Notes: generated from the sequence alone by a model not told the origin. DNA of 58,772 bases from Candidatus Aminicenantota bacterium (GCA_026393895.1 JAPKZG010000073.1:1-58772); one strand, 5' to 3'; shown: positions 42,672 through 52,429, counted from the stretch's first letter. Made by a program: numbers and translations.

Positions 42672-43976
42672 TCACTCCGGCTGGGGCGCCGGCTGAAGCC
42701 GCGAGATGGACGGATTCCGGCGCGAGCCGAAATCGTCCCGGCGGGCCGATCGGCGGTCGCCGGAAAAACCGCGCCCTCTCCCGAACCCGCCGGAGCGTTT
42801 CCGTTCCTCCCGGGCCTTGAGCTCGGCCTCGAAGCCCCGGTCGGAGACGTACAATTGCGGCGTCGCCGTCTTGAGCGGGATTCTCATCCCGATATAGGTT
42901 TCGATTTCGGAGAGCTTGTCGCCGTATTTTTCACAGGCCAGGGAGACGGCCTTTCCGGCCTGTCCGGCCCGGCCGGTGCGTCCGATCCGATGGACGTAGT
43001 TTTCAATGTCCTCGGGAAGATCATAATTGACGACCATTTCCAGGCCTTCGATATGAAGGCCGCGGGCGGCGACGTCGGTCGCCACCAGAAACGGGAACCG
43101 GCCGGCGGAGAAGTCGTCGATGATTTTCATCCGCTTTTTCTGGGGCAGATCCCCGGTCAGGAAACAGCCGCGATACCCGTTCCGTTCGAGTTTCTTGGCC
43201 AGCCGCTCCGCCGCGTGGCGGGTGTTGGTGAAAATCAGGGCGTTCCGCGGCGATTCCGCCTTGAGAAGCCCCAGAAGGAGATTGGCCTTGAGATGGCTTC
43301 CGACCCGGTAGAGTTCCTGGGAAATCGCCTCCACGGTCACCTGTTCGGGAGTCAACTCGATATAGACGGGATCCTTCAGGAATTCCGCGGCGACCCGCCG
43401 GGCGAGCCGATTCAGCGTCGCGCTGAACAGGAGGCTTTGCCGGCGGCCGGCCGGCGGGAGTTTCCGGACGATCTTCTTAATGTCGGGAAGAAAGCCCATG
43501 TCGAAAAGCCGGTCGGCCTCGTCAATCACCAGAATACGGATATCGCCAAGCCGGAGAATTCCCTTTTCCTCGAGGTCCAGAAGACGGCCGGGCGTGCCGA
43601 TCAGGATGTCGGCACCCTTGCGGAGAACGGCTTCCTGCTGTTCATAGCCGACGCCGCCGTAAAAACAACCGATCGTATAACCGAGATGTTTGTTCAGGAG
43701 GTCGGCCTCTCCCTCGATTTGGACGGCCAACTCGCGGGTGGGGGCGACGATCAGGGTCCGCCCGCTTTTTCGGGACGAATCCCGGAGGAGGCGGTCAAAA
43801 ACGGTGACCAGAAAGGCAGCGGTTTTTCCCGTCCCCGTCTGGGATTGGATGGCCGCATCGCGGCTGAGGAGAGTCTCGGCCAGCGTCCGGGTTTGGACGT
43901 CGGTCGTCTCCACGTAACCCCGCTCCGCGATCGCGCGGAGAAGCTTGGGGTTCAAATTCAGTTCGTCAAAACGCAT
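42672..43976 (-). CDS. DEAD-box RNA helicase
   Basis: All core motifs are present: Q motif region (YVETTDVQTRTL), SQTGTGKTAAF, PTRELAVQ, TPGRLL, VIDEADRLFD, FSATLNR, and in domain 2 ATDVAARGLHIEGL and HRIGRTGRAG. A short Arg/Gly-rich tail (RSGGFGRGRGFSGDRRSARRDD) probably binds RNA. It unwinds RNA duplexes in ribosome assembly or mRNA decay, often in the cold. AAAGGA lies 9 bp before the ATG, and a TTGACA (44018-44023) lies about 40 bp upstream, so this transcript has a leader. Confidence 0.95.
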   Translation of the reverse strand: MRFDELNLNPKLLRAIAERGYVETTDVQTRTLAETLLSRDAAIQSQTGTGKTAAFLVTVFDRLLRDSSRKSGRTLIVAPTRELAVQIEGEADLLNKHLGYTIGCFYGGVGYEQQEAVLRKGADILIGTPGRLLDLEEKGILRLGDIRILVIDEADRLFDMGFLPDIKKIVRKLPPAGRRQSLLFSATLNRLARRVAAEFLKDPVYIELTPEQVTVEAISQELYRVGSHLKANLLLGLLKAESPRNALIFTNTRHAAERLAKKLERNGYRGCFLTGDLPQKKRMKIIDDFSAGRFPFLVATDVAARGLHIEGLEMVVNYDLPEDIENYVHRIGRTGRAGQAGKAVSLACEKYGDKLSEIETYIGMRIPLKTATPQLYVSDRGFEAELKAREERKRSGGFGRGRGFSGDRRSARRDDFGSRRNPSISRLQPAPQPE

Positions 43977-44171
43977 GAAAAAATCCTTTTGATTTTAATT
44001 TCAACATGAGGGGGGAATGTCAAGCGAAGTATCTTGGAATAACCTTGAAACGTCTCGTTTGCACGAATACCGGCCAGATGTTAAGAAGAGAGCATACACG
44101 AAAATATCCCCGAAGGCAAGGATTATTTTGCTTCCGATTCCCTTCCCGGGATACCCGGGGTGTGGTACATT

Positions 44172-44954
44172 ATGGCCATGCCCCGGACGAAATTCCTTCC
44201 CGGCATTTCGGCGGCCTTCCTGGCCGTTTGGCTCGCCGCCCCGCCGTCGGCCCCGGCCGCCGTCGAGGTCCGGCTCGGTTTCGGCGGCTGGACGTTGTCT
44301 CCTTTTCATACCTTGATCGAGTCCCGGTGCGAAGAGACCGTCCAGGGCGAATTTTATGAACTTCTGAATTCCGCCCTTCCGGAATGGATTCTTTCCCCCG
44401 TCCGGACAAACATCGACTTGACGTCATCCGGACGTTCCCTTTACGCGGAGGTTTGGGTTCCTCTCGGACAAAGCCGGTTCGCCCTCGGGGCGCGGGGCGA
44501 TATCTTCCGTTTCCGGATTCCGTTCACGGCCTCCGCCTCGGAAACCATTCAAATCTTCGGCCTTCCCGTCGTCGAGCTTTACGGAACGGCGGCGGGGGCG
44601 ATCAAACTTGACGGACTCGGAATCTCTCTTTTGGGGCGTTGGAAAGTCGTTTCCTCCCGGCGTTTCGACCTCGCCCTTCGCGCCGGCGTCTCGGGCTTCC
44701 CTTTCCGGGGCCGGGTCTCGATGGATCAGACGCTGCTCGCCCGAACGCCCCTCGGGGACTACACGTATTCCGGCCGCCTGGACCGGACGATCGCCGAAAT
44801 CAGGGAAACCAACGACGAAGTCCCGGCCCTGGTCGTCGCCCCGGTGGCCGGTCTCGAGATCGGGTTCCACCTCGACCGCCGCTGGAGTCTCTATGCGAAT
44901 GTATCCGTCTCTCACGGGACGTTTTATTCCGCGGGAATTTCAGCGTCGCTTTAA
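44172..44954 (+). CDS. Exported protein of unknown function, probable outer membrane barrel
   Basis: A signal peptide (LPGISAAFLAVWLAAPPSAPAA) is followed by about 230 residues of alternating hydrophobic/polar strands rich in Gly and aromatic residues, such as VVELYGTAAGAIKLDGLGISLLGRWKV, ending GTFYSAGISASL. This suggests a small beta-barrel. I do not recognise the family. ATGs at 44172 and 44178 are both possible; the latter lies 6 bases after a TACATT box that has TTCCCG 17 bp further up, so it might also be leaderless. A lipoprotein gene follows in the same direction after its own promoter. Confidence 0.6.
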   Translation: MAMPRTKFLPGISAAFLAVWLAAPPSAPAAVEVRLGFGGWTLSPFHTLIESRCEETVQGEFYELLNSALPEWILSPVRTNIDLTSSGRSLYAEVWVPLGQSRFALGARGDIFRFRIPFTASASETIQIFGLPVVELYGTAAGAIKLDGLGISLLGRWKVVSSRRFDLALRAGVSGFPFRGRVSMDQTLLARTPLGDYTYSGRLDRTIAEIRETNDEVPALVVAPVAGLEIGFHLDRRWSLYANVSVSHGTFYSAGISASL

Positions 44955-44969
44955 GCGGAATCCGCCCGA

Positions 44970-44999
44970 TTGACACGCGCCGGGTGCCCTGATTATGAT
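44970..44999 (+). promoter_or_regulatory. Promoter of the 45027 lipoprotein gene
   Basis: TTGACA (44970-44975), an 18-bp spacer and TATGAT (44994-44999), followed by a 5' leader with GAGGAGG before the ATG. Confidence 0.72.
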
Positions 45000-45026
45000 G
45001 ACGGAAATAAGAGAAGAGGAGGTGAC

Positions 45027-45659
45027 ATGAAAAAAAACATCATCCTTGTCGTCCTCGTCGCTTTTTTCCTGAGCGCGTGCGCGACCGTTTACCGCTCTCC
45101 CCAATTCTATGAAGTCCGGCAAAAACATCGTATCGTCGCTCTGCTCCCCTTCGACGTCACCATATCCTCCACGCGGTTGCCGAAGGGGATGACGATCGAA
45201 ATACTCAAGGAAATGGAAAAGGAAGAAGGGTTCGGAACACAAGCCCTGTTCTATTCCCATTTTCTGAAAAAAAGCGCCGATTTCTCCGTCGCCTTTCAGG
45301 ACGTCGATAAGACCAACGCGATCCTGGCGAAAAACAACATCTATTTCGCGGATTTACGGACATATGCCAAAGAAGACCTCGCCCGGCTTCTCGGGGTCGA
45401 CGCGGTCATCACCGGGAAAATCCAGCGGGAAAAGCCGATGTCCGAAGCCGCGGCCATCGCCTTGGGAGTATTGGTCGGGATCTGGGGCTCGACGAACAAG
45501 GTTAACGTCGATATGACGATTCACGACGGGGCGACGGGGGAACTATTCTGGAAATATTCCCACCAGCTGTCGGGAAGCATCGGCAGCTCGTCCGAACAAC
45601 TGGTAAAGGCCTTCAGCCGGAAAATCGCCCGGGTTTTCCCCTACCTGATCGCCCGCTGA
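45027..45659 (+). CDS. Lipoprotein, DUF799/GNA1162-like
   Basis: A lipobox (VAFFLSAC) near residue 18 marks a lipid-anchored protein. The domain of about 190 residues has the pattern of CsgG/DUF799-like lipoproteins: HRIVALLPFDVTI, DLARLLGVDAVITGKI and VNVDMTIHDGATGELFWKYSHQ. These form part of outer membrane secretion or surface assembly complexes in some bacteria; the role here is unknown. A strong GAGGAGG lies before the ATG and a well-placed promoter further upstream. It is convergent with the TolC-type gene. Confidence 0.8.
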   Translation: MKKNIILVVLVAFFLSACATVYRSPQFYEVRQKHRIVALLPFDVTISSTRLPKGMTIEILKEMEKEEGFGTQALFYSHFLKKSADFSVAFQDVDKTNAILAKNNIYFADLRTYAKEDLARLLGVDAVITGKIQREKPMSEAAAIALGVLVGIWGSTNKVNVDMTIHDGATGELFWKYSHQLSGSIGSSSEQLVKAFSRKIARVFPYLIAR

Positions 45660-45715
45660 AGGCGGCCGGGTCGCTCCGTTTCCCGGCGGGGCGATGGGTC
45701 GTCGGCCGCGCGGAG

Positions 45716-45743
45716 AAAAACGGGCCCCGGATCGGGAGGCCCG
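45716..45743 (-). terminator. Terminator of the TolC-type gene
   Basis: On the minus strand a CGGGCC/GGCCCG stem with an 11-nt loop is followed by TTTTT (45716-45720), starting 4 bp after the TolC stop codon. Confidence 0.75.
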
Positions 45744-45746
45744 CGC

Positions 45747-47288
45747 TCACCTGATTCCGCGTTTTACGAGGCTCATTCCCGTCGCTTTCTCCAGGCGTTC
45801 GACCGACAGGATGTAATCGATTTTCGCCTTGAGTTCAACGGACTTAGCGTTGGCCAGCCGGTCCTGGAAATCCAGGACGAAATAATTCGTCGACATCCCG
45901 ACGGCCAGTTTCTTCTGCTCCGCATCGAGACTTTTTTCAGCCAATTCCCGGGCCAGCCGATAGGCCTCGATCCGTTTAGCGTTGGTCTCGACCGTCCGGA
46001 CGGCATCGGAAACATCCAGGGACACTTGCTGTTGAAGGTTTTTCAACCGGACCTGGTTTTGGGCCAGGTCGGTTTGAGCGTAAGCAACATCGGCCCGGGT
46101 CAGGGCGTTGCCCAGCGGGAAGGAGAGCGAAAGCCCGACGTTCCAGTTGTTGTAGAGAAACTTGACCGCGTCCCTCAGCGAATTCCCCGCGCTGCCCGGT
46201 TCTTTCCCGACAATGATGCCCGTGAAGGGATCGTCGTTTAGATACTTGATCCTGTCTCCCGAAATCCCCGGGCTCGAATACGAGAACTCCAAATTCAAGG
46301 AGGGCAGCAGCTGATTTTTAGCGACCGTCAGGTTGAGGGCTTTGTTGTCGATGGTCTTTTGGAGGGCCTGAAGGTCGGGCCGGTTTTCGGCCGCCTTTTT
46401 CAAGGCCTCGTCCAGGTCCGGGGTAATGCCCTGGATGCCCGGGCGATCCACGGGTTCGAGGATCGCTTCCGGGACGACGCCGGCAGCGGGAAGATTCAGG
46501 ATCGATTTCAGGACTTCCCGGGAGCGGGTGATCAGCGCCTCGGCCTGGATCAGGTCGGCTTCCCGCTGGGCGACGGCGGCTTCGGCGTTGAGGATCTCGA
46601 TCGGGGCCAACTGGCCGAACTCGACTTCCTTCCTGTTTTTAGCCAGGAGGTCGCGGCCCAGCTCGAGAGACTGCCGCGTGACCTGGAGACTGTCGACGGC
46701 GTACACCAGGCTCCAATAGGCCTCCTGAACGAGGTAGATCGTTTCCATCATCGTGCCGCGGAGCTGGACATCGGCGATTTCGAGATTCTTTTCGGCCGCC
46801 AGGATCTGGCGGCGGGCGATTTTGAGGCCGAAATCCTTGAGGAGCGGCTGGCTGAAGTTGACGGCCAGCGTCGTCCCGAAGCGAGGATTGATGAGTTGGA
46901 AGGACTGGTTCGTTTCCGAGCGATAGCTCTGGAGAGAAAGCGAAAGACTGCCGCCGGTCGGGATGAGCTGGGCGACCGCCGCGGAATAGTTCCTGTATTT
47001 GTCGACGCTTGTCCCCTCGCCCTGCAGCCACCAATACGAAGGGCTTTCGGAATGATTGTTGCCGAAGCTCAAATCGAACTGGGGAAGGAACGTTTCCCTG
47101 GCCTTGAGGAGTTGATCGGTCGCTAGCTCGGGATTGAAGGTCTCGACGGCGATGTCGAGATTGTTCTTGAGCGCCTGGGCGATCGCCTCATCCAAGGTCA
47201 GGTTCAAAGCCGGTTTGTCTTCCGCCGCAAGCGGCGCCAGGACCGAACCGATCATGAAAATCGCGAGGGTGATCCGGCGGATATTCAC
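45747..47288 (-). CDS. TolC-family outer membrane efflux protein
   Basis: A signal peptide (RRITLAIFMIGSVLAPLAAE) precedes two repeated outer membrane factor domains with long coiled helices: LTLDEAIAQALKNNLDIAV, YWSLVYAVDSLQVTRQSLELGRDLLAKN, NRPDLQALQKTIDNKALNLTVAKNQLLPSLNLEF. This is a trimeric tunnel partner of inner membrane pumps. The GTG at 47288 has GGGAGG 6 bp upstream; the longer frame to 47345 lacks a site. No adaptor or pump gene is adjacent. It is about 513 residues, normal for the family. Confidence 0.92.
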   Translation of the reverse strand: MNIRRITLAIFMIGSVLAPLAAEDKPALNLTLDEAIAQALKNNLDIAVETFNPELATDQLLKARETFLPQFDLSFGNNHSESPSYWWLQGEGTSVDKYRNYSAAVAQLIPTGGSLSLSLQSYRSETNQSFQLINPRFGTTLAVNFSQPLLKDFGLKIARRQILAAEKNLEIADVQLRGTMMETIYLVQEAYWSLVYAVDSLQVTRQSLELGRDLLAKNRKEVEFGQLAPIEILNAEAAVAQREADLIQAEALITRSREVLKSILNLPAAGVVPEAILEPVDRPGIQGITPDLDEALKKAAENRPDLQALQKTIDNKALNLTVAKNQLLPSLNLEFSYSSPGISGDRIKYLNDDPFTGIIVGKEPGSAGNSLRDAVKFLYNNWNVGLSLSFPLGNALTRADVAYAQTDLAQNQVRLKNLQQQVSLDVSDAVRTVETNAKRIEAYRLARELAEKSLDAEQKKLAVGMSTNYFVLDFQDRLANAKSVELKAKIDYILSVERLEKATGMSLVKRGIR

Positions 47289-47463
47289 GATAAACCTCCC
47301 TGAGATCCGGGCGTCTTCAATCCGGTTGACGGAACGGCGGAACATGACGGCCCGATCATCCCGTATTCATACGAAAAAACCTATCCAGGGTTCATGAACC
47401 GGGGATTGCGGCCCGAAAGCCGGAAGAGCGCCGCACGAGGAGAAACCGGCGGGCAGCCGGGAG

Positions 47464-49029
47464 TCACGTCCGGATCGAAAGCGAAAACACGGCCAGGCCG
47501 AGGCGGCGGGTGTCTCCGTTGCGGAGAGTATCGTCGGGGACGAACGAGGGCGAATCGATCTCTATCCGGTAGAGGCGGCCCGGCCGGAAGTCGAAATCCG
47601 CCTCGAATTCGACCGTCCGTTCTTTCCGGCCGGTGGTCGGCCAGGAACCGGAAACCGCGGGAAAACCGTCGGAAGTCGGATCATAGGCCGAAATCGCGAG
47701 CCGGATCGGCGCGCCGTCTTCGAAATCGGACCGGAACGACAAACGAATCCGCCGGGCGGGAAAGCGGGCGAAAACATAAGCCCAGGCCTTCCCGTTCGTC
47801 CAGCGGCCGCCGACACCGTGAAGATCATCCTCGCGGGGCCAGAAGCCCCGGCCGAACTTATCGACCGGTTCCTCCGTCGCGCCCGGACGCAGGGCCGTGT
47901 CGAAAACAAAGAGGTTGCCCCGGCACCGGCGGCAAAGCGCCTCGGCCATCGCGTCGCGGCGGACGGCCGACCTGCGTTCGGACCGAAGGATATCCGCAAC
48001 GGCGGTTTGGTCGATGTCGCCCAAATTCATCTCCCCCTCGTAATCCAGACAACAAAAGACGATCTTGCCGTCGGCCAGCAGACCGAGGTTGTCGGCCATG
48101 ACGCAAGGCCGGGGATCGATCCGTTCCTCGACATAAGCGAATCGCCCGGGCGGGAAGGCGGCCCGAAGAAACGCCCGGTCCCGCGTCCAAAGCTCGAACG
48201 ATTTGAAAACGAGAAAAACGTCGGGTAGGGCCATGTATCCCCAAAACACTTCGTCCTTCAACCGGTGGAAATCGGGAGGAAGGCCGGCCCGGTCCACGGC
48301 GATTTTCGTCCCGATATGGTCCCGGTATTTCGCCGCGGCCGCCGTCCGGGCGGAGGCAAAGGCCTCCGGATATGTTCTTTTCATCCGCCGGGCCAGACGC
48401 TCGAGCCGGCGGATCATCCGGGCGATCCAAAGCCGTTCGGTTTTTTCGTCCGGAAAATTAGCCCAGAGATCGAGTCCGCCGTCCGCCTGGATGGTCGCGT
48501 CCCGGGTCATCACGAAATTCGAAGCGACGTGAATTTCGAGCCGGCTGCCGCTCTTTTGTCGAAATTTATCCTCGACGACCGTCCATAATATTTTCTCATA
48601 CGCCTTGAACGGCAGGCGGTCATATCCCCTCATTTCATATGAGCGAGGCGTCGCCGTCTGGAGACTCAGGGCCAGGGTCAGGTTGCCGTGACGAAGCAGC
48701 TCCCTCCGGATTTCGCCGTCGCCCAGGAGGGTCATGTTCGTGATCAGGGTGACCGGATGCCCGGCCGCCTCCAGCTCGTCCAGGAGCGGATAAACCTTTT
48801 TATTGAGGAGCGGCTCGCCCAAAACGTTGAGAAGGACGGGAGGGCGGAGGCCGAGGGCGTGGATCTGATCAAGAAAACTCTTCGAGCGGGCGTCGGCAAG
48901 ATGCCTTTTCGGACGGCGGAGGACGTCCGACGGGCAAAAAGCGCAATGCATGTTGCAGGCGCTGGTAAGTTCGAGAAAAATCGTCCGGGGCGGATCCGGC
49001 GCGGGCGCGGCGGGCGGGACGTCGGTCAT
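47464..49029 (-). CDS. Radical SAM protein with SPASM-like part and beta-rich C-terminal domain
   Basis: The SAM cluster motif CNMHCAFC is near residue 25 of the form starting at 49029. The TIM-barrel core contains LNVLGEPLLNKKVYPLLDEL and LITNMTLL. A SPASM-like region follows with CVMADNLGLLADGKIVFCCLDYEGEMNLGDI and CRRCRG, so extra iron-sulfur binding is likely. The last 120 residues are beta-rich (AWAYVFARFPARRIRLSFRSDFEDGAPIRLAIS) and resemble an extra recognition domain. The TATAAT 9 bases before the ATG lacks a good -35 box. A role in peptide or glycan modification is possible; no precursor peptide is seen. Confidence 0.8.
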   Translation of the reverse strand: MTDVPPAAPAPDPPRTIFLELTSACNMHCAFCPSDVLRRPKRHLADARSKSFLDQIHALGLRPPVLLNVLGEPLLNKKVYPLLDELEAAGHPVTLITNMTLLGDGEIRRELLRHGNLTLALSLQTATPRSYEMRGYDRLPFKAYEKILWTVVEDKFRQKSGSRLEIHVASNFVMTRDATIQADGGLDLWANFPDEKTERLWIARMIRRLERLARRMKRTYPEAFASARTAAAAKYRDHIGTKIAVDRAGLPPDFHRLKDEVFWGYMALPDVFLVFKSFELWTRDRAFLRAAFPPGRFAYVEERIDPRPCVMADNLGLLADGKIVFCCLDYEGEMNLGDIDQTAVADILRSERRSAVRRDAMAEALCRRCRGNLFVFDTALRPGATEEPVDKFGRGFWPREDDLHGVGGRWTNGKAWAYVFARFPARRIRLSFRSDFEDGAPIRLAISAYDPTSDGFPAVSGSWPTTGRKERTVEFEADFDFRPGRLYRIEIDSPSFVPDDTLRNGDTRRLGLAVFSLSIRT

Positions 49030-49103
49030 GGCGGGTTCATTATAAATCAAATCAGAGGAGCAGGCGTATACCCCGCCTTCCAACGAAGGGCAGGGTCGCA
49101 TAG

Positions 49104-49157
49104 GACTGCCCTCGCGCCAAGGGCGGGGAGGACTTCCCTCGCGCCAAGGGCGGGGAG
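49104..49157. repeat. 27-bp tandem repeat, two copies
   Basis: Units 49104-49130 and 49131-49157 differ at one base. Each contains a CCCT/AGGG pair able to fold. They lie in the gap between the radical SAM gene and the divergent GT-C-like gene. The rest of 49030-49240 has no recognised coding region. Confidence 0.85.
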
Positions 49158-49242
49158 GACTGCTAATCCTGCAAAGCCTGAGCGGGAGGAACGCGCGGCC
49201 GTAGTCACCCGCCAGACGACGGAGAGACCGGGGGCCACTGCC

Positions 49243-49271
49243 TTGACACGGATGCTTCTCCGACATAAAGT
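49243..49271 (+). promoter_or_regulatory. Promoter at the start codon of the first GT-C-like gene (leaderless)
   Basis: A perfect TTGACA (49243-49248), a 17-bp spacer and TAAAGT (49266-49271), then 7 bases to the ATG at 49279. GAGG abuts the ATG directly and is too close to act as a ribosome binding site. Confidence 0.75.
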
Positions 49272-49278
49272 CTTGAGG

Positions 49279-51663
49279 ATGAAAACGCTCCGGCGCATTC
49301 TCCGGCCCATCGTTTTTTTGGTTCTTTCGGCGGGGATCGCGCTTGTCCTCCGGCTGAGAATTCAAGCGCCCGCTTTTACGATCCGGAACCACACCTTCCG
49401 CCCGGAAATCGGCCCGCTCCTGCTCGCGGCCGTGTTGATCTTTGTCATTCTCATCGGGCTCTGGGCGCTGATCAGCCAGATTTGGACAAAAAACAGCCGG
49501 CTGAACTATAAGGAAGCGTTAGCCCTCGATTTTCCGACGTACGTGCCGATCGCATTTTTCCTTCTGGCGCCGCTGGCCTTGAACCATTACCTGACTCGGG
49601 ACGATCTTCAGGAACGGCTCGGCTTGCTGGCCGTCGGCGTCGGGCTGGCCGTTCTCTATCTCAAAGCCGTCCGCGTCGCCCAGGCCGACCGCGAAGGAAA
49701 ATCGAATTGGGGCGCCGTTCTCGACCGTTTCTTCGCCTGGCCGACCGGTCGGCGCATTGCCGTCCTGGCCGTCCTCGCCCTGCTCCTGACCAACGGAGGG
49801 GCGCTTCTCATGACCGGAAAGGGTGTCTCCTTCGGCGGCGACGAGCCCCATTATCTCCTGATCTCCCACAGTCTGGTCAAAGACGCCGATTTGAACCTGG
49901 CGAACAATTATAAAAACAAAGACTTCGAATCTTACATGCCTCCCGGGGCTCCCATCCGTCCCCACACCGTGCCCGGGAAAAAACCGGGAAGCCAGTACTC
50001 CTTCCATTCACCCGGGATTTCGGTTTTTCTCCTCCCTTTCTATGCGCTCGGCCTGGCCCTGGGCAAAAGCGCCCTTATTTTCCTCGTCCGTTTCGCGATG
50101 AGCCTCATCGGGGCTTTTTTCGGAATCCAAATCTACCTCTACGCCCGGCAGGCCTGGGGCCGGGAACGGCTCGCCCTCGGATTATGGACCGTGGTTACGC
50201 TTTCGACGCCGGTCTTTTTTTACGCCAATCACATTTACCCGGAAATCTTCGTCGCCGCGGCCGGCCTTTACGTCTTCCGCCGGTTGCGCTTTGACCGGGC
50301 CCGAAGGCTCGGCGATTACGTCCTGATCGGCCTCTTGACCGCCTCCTTCATCTGGTTTCACGCGCTGAAATACGCCTTCATCCAGGCGCCTCTTTTTCTC
50401 TACGCGATCCGGCATATCTGGAAACAAGCCGAAACGGCGGCCCGATGGCGCCGTCTGGCCGCCCTGATCATCCCGGCAGGTTTGTGCGGGGCGGTCTATT
50501 TCGCCGTTCAATACGTCCTTTACGGTTCGTTCAATCCGACGTCCGTTTCGTGGCAGGGGGCCATGGACGGCCGGCAAACGCTGAGCTTTCTCAAGGAACT
50601 CTTCACCGGAATCCCGTTCCGGTTCCGCTGGGAAACCCTGGCCGGATACTTCCTCGACCAGCGGGACGGTCTGCTTCTGTACGCGCCGGTCTACGTTTTC
50701 GCCTTTCTCGGTTGCCTGTCCCTGGTCCGCAAAAAGACCGGGGAGGCCGGCTGGTTGCTGTTCATCGCCCTCCCTTACATCCTGGTCTCCGCGTTCCTGA
50801 CCCAACGCGCGGGATACGCCCCGCAAGCCCGGCCGCTGGTCGCGGTGATCTGGGTTTTGGCGATATTCATCGGGGCCTTCATCGCCGACAGCCGGAAACA
50901 TGTGTTCCGGTATTTATTCGACGGGGCCGTCGGGTTGTCGTTTCTGATGACGTGGCTGCTCTGCCAACACCCGTTCGCCCTCTATCAGGAAACGACGTTC
51001 GGTACGACCGAACGGGCCGGGAGCCTGTTCGTCACCCTGAGCAATCTCCATGTTTATCTCCCGAACCTCCTGCCATCGTTCATCAAAATCGAAGAGGCCG
51101 GTTGGACACCGAACCTCATCTGGATCGCGGCCCTTGCGATCTTCGTCGTTTTGTACGCCGTCGGCCACATTCCCGACAAGCGCATGTCCTTCGGCGGGCA
51201 CGCCGCCGCGGCGCTGTTGTTGCTGGCCGGTTTTTTCGCGATGGTTGTTTGCTTCCCCCGGGCCGTCCTCATGTCGCCCCGGACGGTCGACCTGCCGACG
51301 GGTGAACGCTGGACGTTTTATTCCCTCTCCCGGGTGGCCAAAATGGGCGAACCGGCCCGGTTCGACGTCTTCCAGGACAACAGGGATTACGATTTTTACT
51401 TTACCTCGAAAAAGCCCCTGGACAAGCTCGAAGTCGAATTCGGTTCGCCCTACGGCGACTACACGCTCCGCTTGAACATCGCCGACGCCCCGATATTCGC
51501 CGTGACGACCCACCGGGAAGTGATGTCGCGGACGATCGAGTCCCCTCCCGCCTATCCCTGGAAAGGTCAAAGCCTTTACCGCGTTACGATCCAGTTGGGG
51601 AGAAAGTCGGACGTCCGGACGGCCGTCACGCCCTACGTGTTCGCCCTGCGCCCGGCGCGTTGA
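49279..51663 (+). CDS. Large polytopic membrane protein, GT-C glycosyltransferase-like (paralog 1)
   Basis: A protein of 794 residues with about 12 membrane helices and an extracytoplasmic C-terminal beta domain (PTGERWTFYSLSRVAKMGEP onward). The first large loop carries SFGGDEPHYLLISHSLVKDADLNL, a DE-containing motif like those of GT-C enzymes that use lipid-linked sugars on the outer face of the membrane. Paralog 2 (53189-55561) has the same architecture and motifs such as YFLDQRDGLLLYAP. It lies next to a polyprenyl-phosphate GT2, which suits such enzymes. The exact family is not certain. Its 3' end overlaps the convergent GT2 by 38 bp. Confidence 0.7.
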   Translation: MKTLRRILRPIVFLVLSAGIALVLRLRIQAPAFTIRNHTFRPEIGPLLLAAVLIFVILIGLWALISQIWTKNSRLNYKEALALDFPTYVPIAFFLLAPLALNHYLTRDDLQERLGLLAVGVGLAVLYLKAVRVAQADREGKSNWGAVLDRFFAWPTGRRIAVLAVLALLLTNGGALLMTGKGVSFGGDEPHYLLISHSLVKDADLNLANNYKNKDFESYMPPGAPIRPHTVPGKKPGSQYSFHSPGISVFLLPFYALGLALGKSALIFLVRFAMSLIGAFFGIQIYLYARQAWGRERLALGLWTVVTLSTPVFFYANHIYPEIFVAAAGLYVFRRLRFDRARRLGDYVLIGLLTASFIWFHALKYAFIQAPLFLYAIRHIWKQAETAARWRRLAALIIPAGLCGAVYFAVQYVLYGSFNPTSVSWQGAMDGRQTLSFLKELFTGIPFRFRWETLAGYFLDQRDGLLLYAPVYVFAFLGCLSLVRKKTGEAGWLLFIALPYILVSAFLTQRAGYAPQARPLVAVIWVLAIFIGAFIADSRKHVFRYLFDGAVGLSFLMTWLLCQHPFALYQETTFGTTERAGSLFVTLSNLHVYLPNLLPSFIKIEEAGWTPNLIWIAALAIFVVLYAVGHIPDKRMSFGGHAAAALLLLAGFFAMVVCFPRAVLMSPRTVDLPTGERWTFYSLSRVAKMGEPARFDVFQDNRDYDFYFTSKKPLDKLEVEFGSPYGDYTLRLNIADAPIFAVTTHREVMSRTIESPPAYPWKGQSLYRVTIQLGRKSDVRTAVTPYVFALRPAR

Positions 51664-52402
51664 ACAACGCGTACCGGATCCATCCCTTCTCGTGGAGTTT
51701 GAACTTGATGAGCATTTTCAGGATGGACAGGCCGTAAACGATGCTCCGCCGGAGGCCGACTTGCGAGGCCTCGGCGAAATACCGCGTCTCGATCGGGATT
51801 TCCCGGATCCGCATCCCGCCGAGGACGCCCTGGGCGATAATCTCGGAATCGAAGACGAAATCGTCCGAATTCGCCTTGAAGTTGACCGTCTCGAGATAAC
51901 GGCGGGAATACGCCCTCAGGCCCGAATGATACTCGGTCAAATACATGTAGAAGGTGATGTTCTCGGCGGCCGTCAGAAAGATGTTGGCCAGGTATTTCCA
52001 CTTCGGCATACCGCCCTCGAGCGGCCGGCCGCCGAGCATGCGCGAACCGAAGACGGCGTCGCAGGAACCGTCGAGCAGCGGCTGGACGAGCTGGGGAATG
52101 ACCCGCGGATCGTATTGATGATCCGGATGGATCATGACCATGATCTCGGCCCCGATCTTCATCGCTTCGGAGTAGCAGGTTTTCTGGTTTCCGCCGTAAC
52201 CCTTGTTTTTTTCGTGAACGAAGACCCGAAGTCCCAGGCGGCGGGCCAGGTCGACGGTTCCGTCGCGGCTGTCGTCGTCGACGAGGATAATGTCGTCCAC
52301 CCACGACCGGTCGATGTCGTCGAGTGTCCGCCCCAGGGTTTTCTCGGCGTTGTACGCCGGCATGACGACGACGACTTTTTTGCCGCGTTTCGTTGCTTCC
52401 AT
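51626..52402 (-). CDS. Dolichol-phosphate mannosyltransferase-like GT2
   Basis: Typical DPMS-type motifs: VVVMPAYNAEKTLGRTL, IILVDDDSRDGTVDLA, KNKGYGGNQKTCYSEAM, IHPDHQYDP as the DxD site and SGLRAYSRRYLE. Only a short hydrophobic tail follows, so it is the minimal soluble type. It should load undecaprenyl phosphate with a sugar for membrane glycosyltransferases, fitting its place between two GT-C-like genes. The ATG at 52402 is preceded by a promoter rather than an obvious ribosome binding site. The stop overlaps the convergent GT-C-like gene by 38 bp. Confidence 0.9.
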   Translation of the reverse strand: MEATKRGKKVVVVMPAYNAEKTLGRTLDDIDRSWVDDIILVDDDSRDGTVDLARRLGLRVFVHEKNKGYGGNQKTCYSEAMKIGAEIMVMIHPDHQYDPRVIPQLVQPLLDGSCDAVFGSRMLGGRPLEGGMPKWKYLANIFLTAAENITFYMYLTEYHSGLRAYSRRYLETVNFKANSDDFVFDSEIIAQGVLGGMRIREIPIETRYFAEASQVGLRRSIVYGLSILKMLIKFKLHEKGWIRYALFNAPGAGRTRRA

Positions 52403-52429
52403 GTCGGTTCTCTGCCCTGAACGAAGCCT

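Noticed and set aside
49104-49157. CRISPR array
   Set aside because: Two adjoining copies without spacers and no cas genes anywhere in the window.
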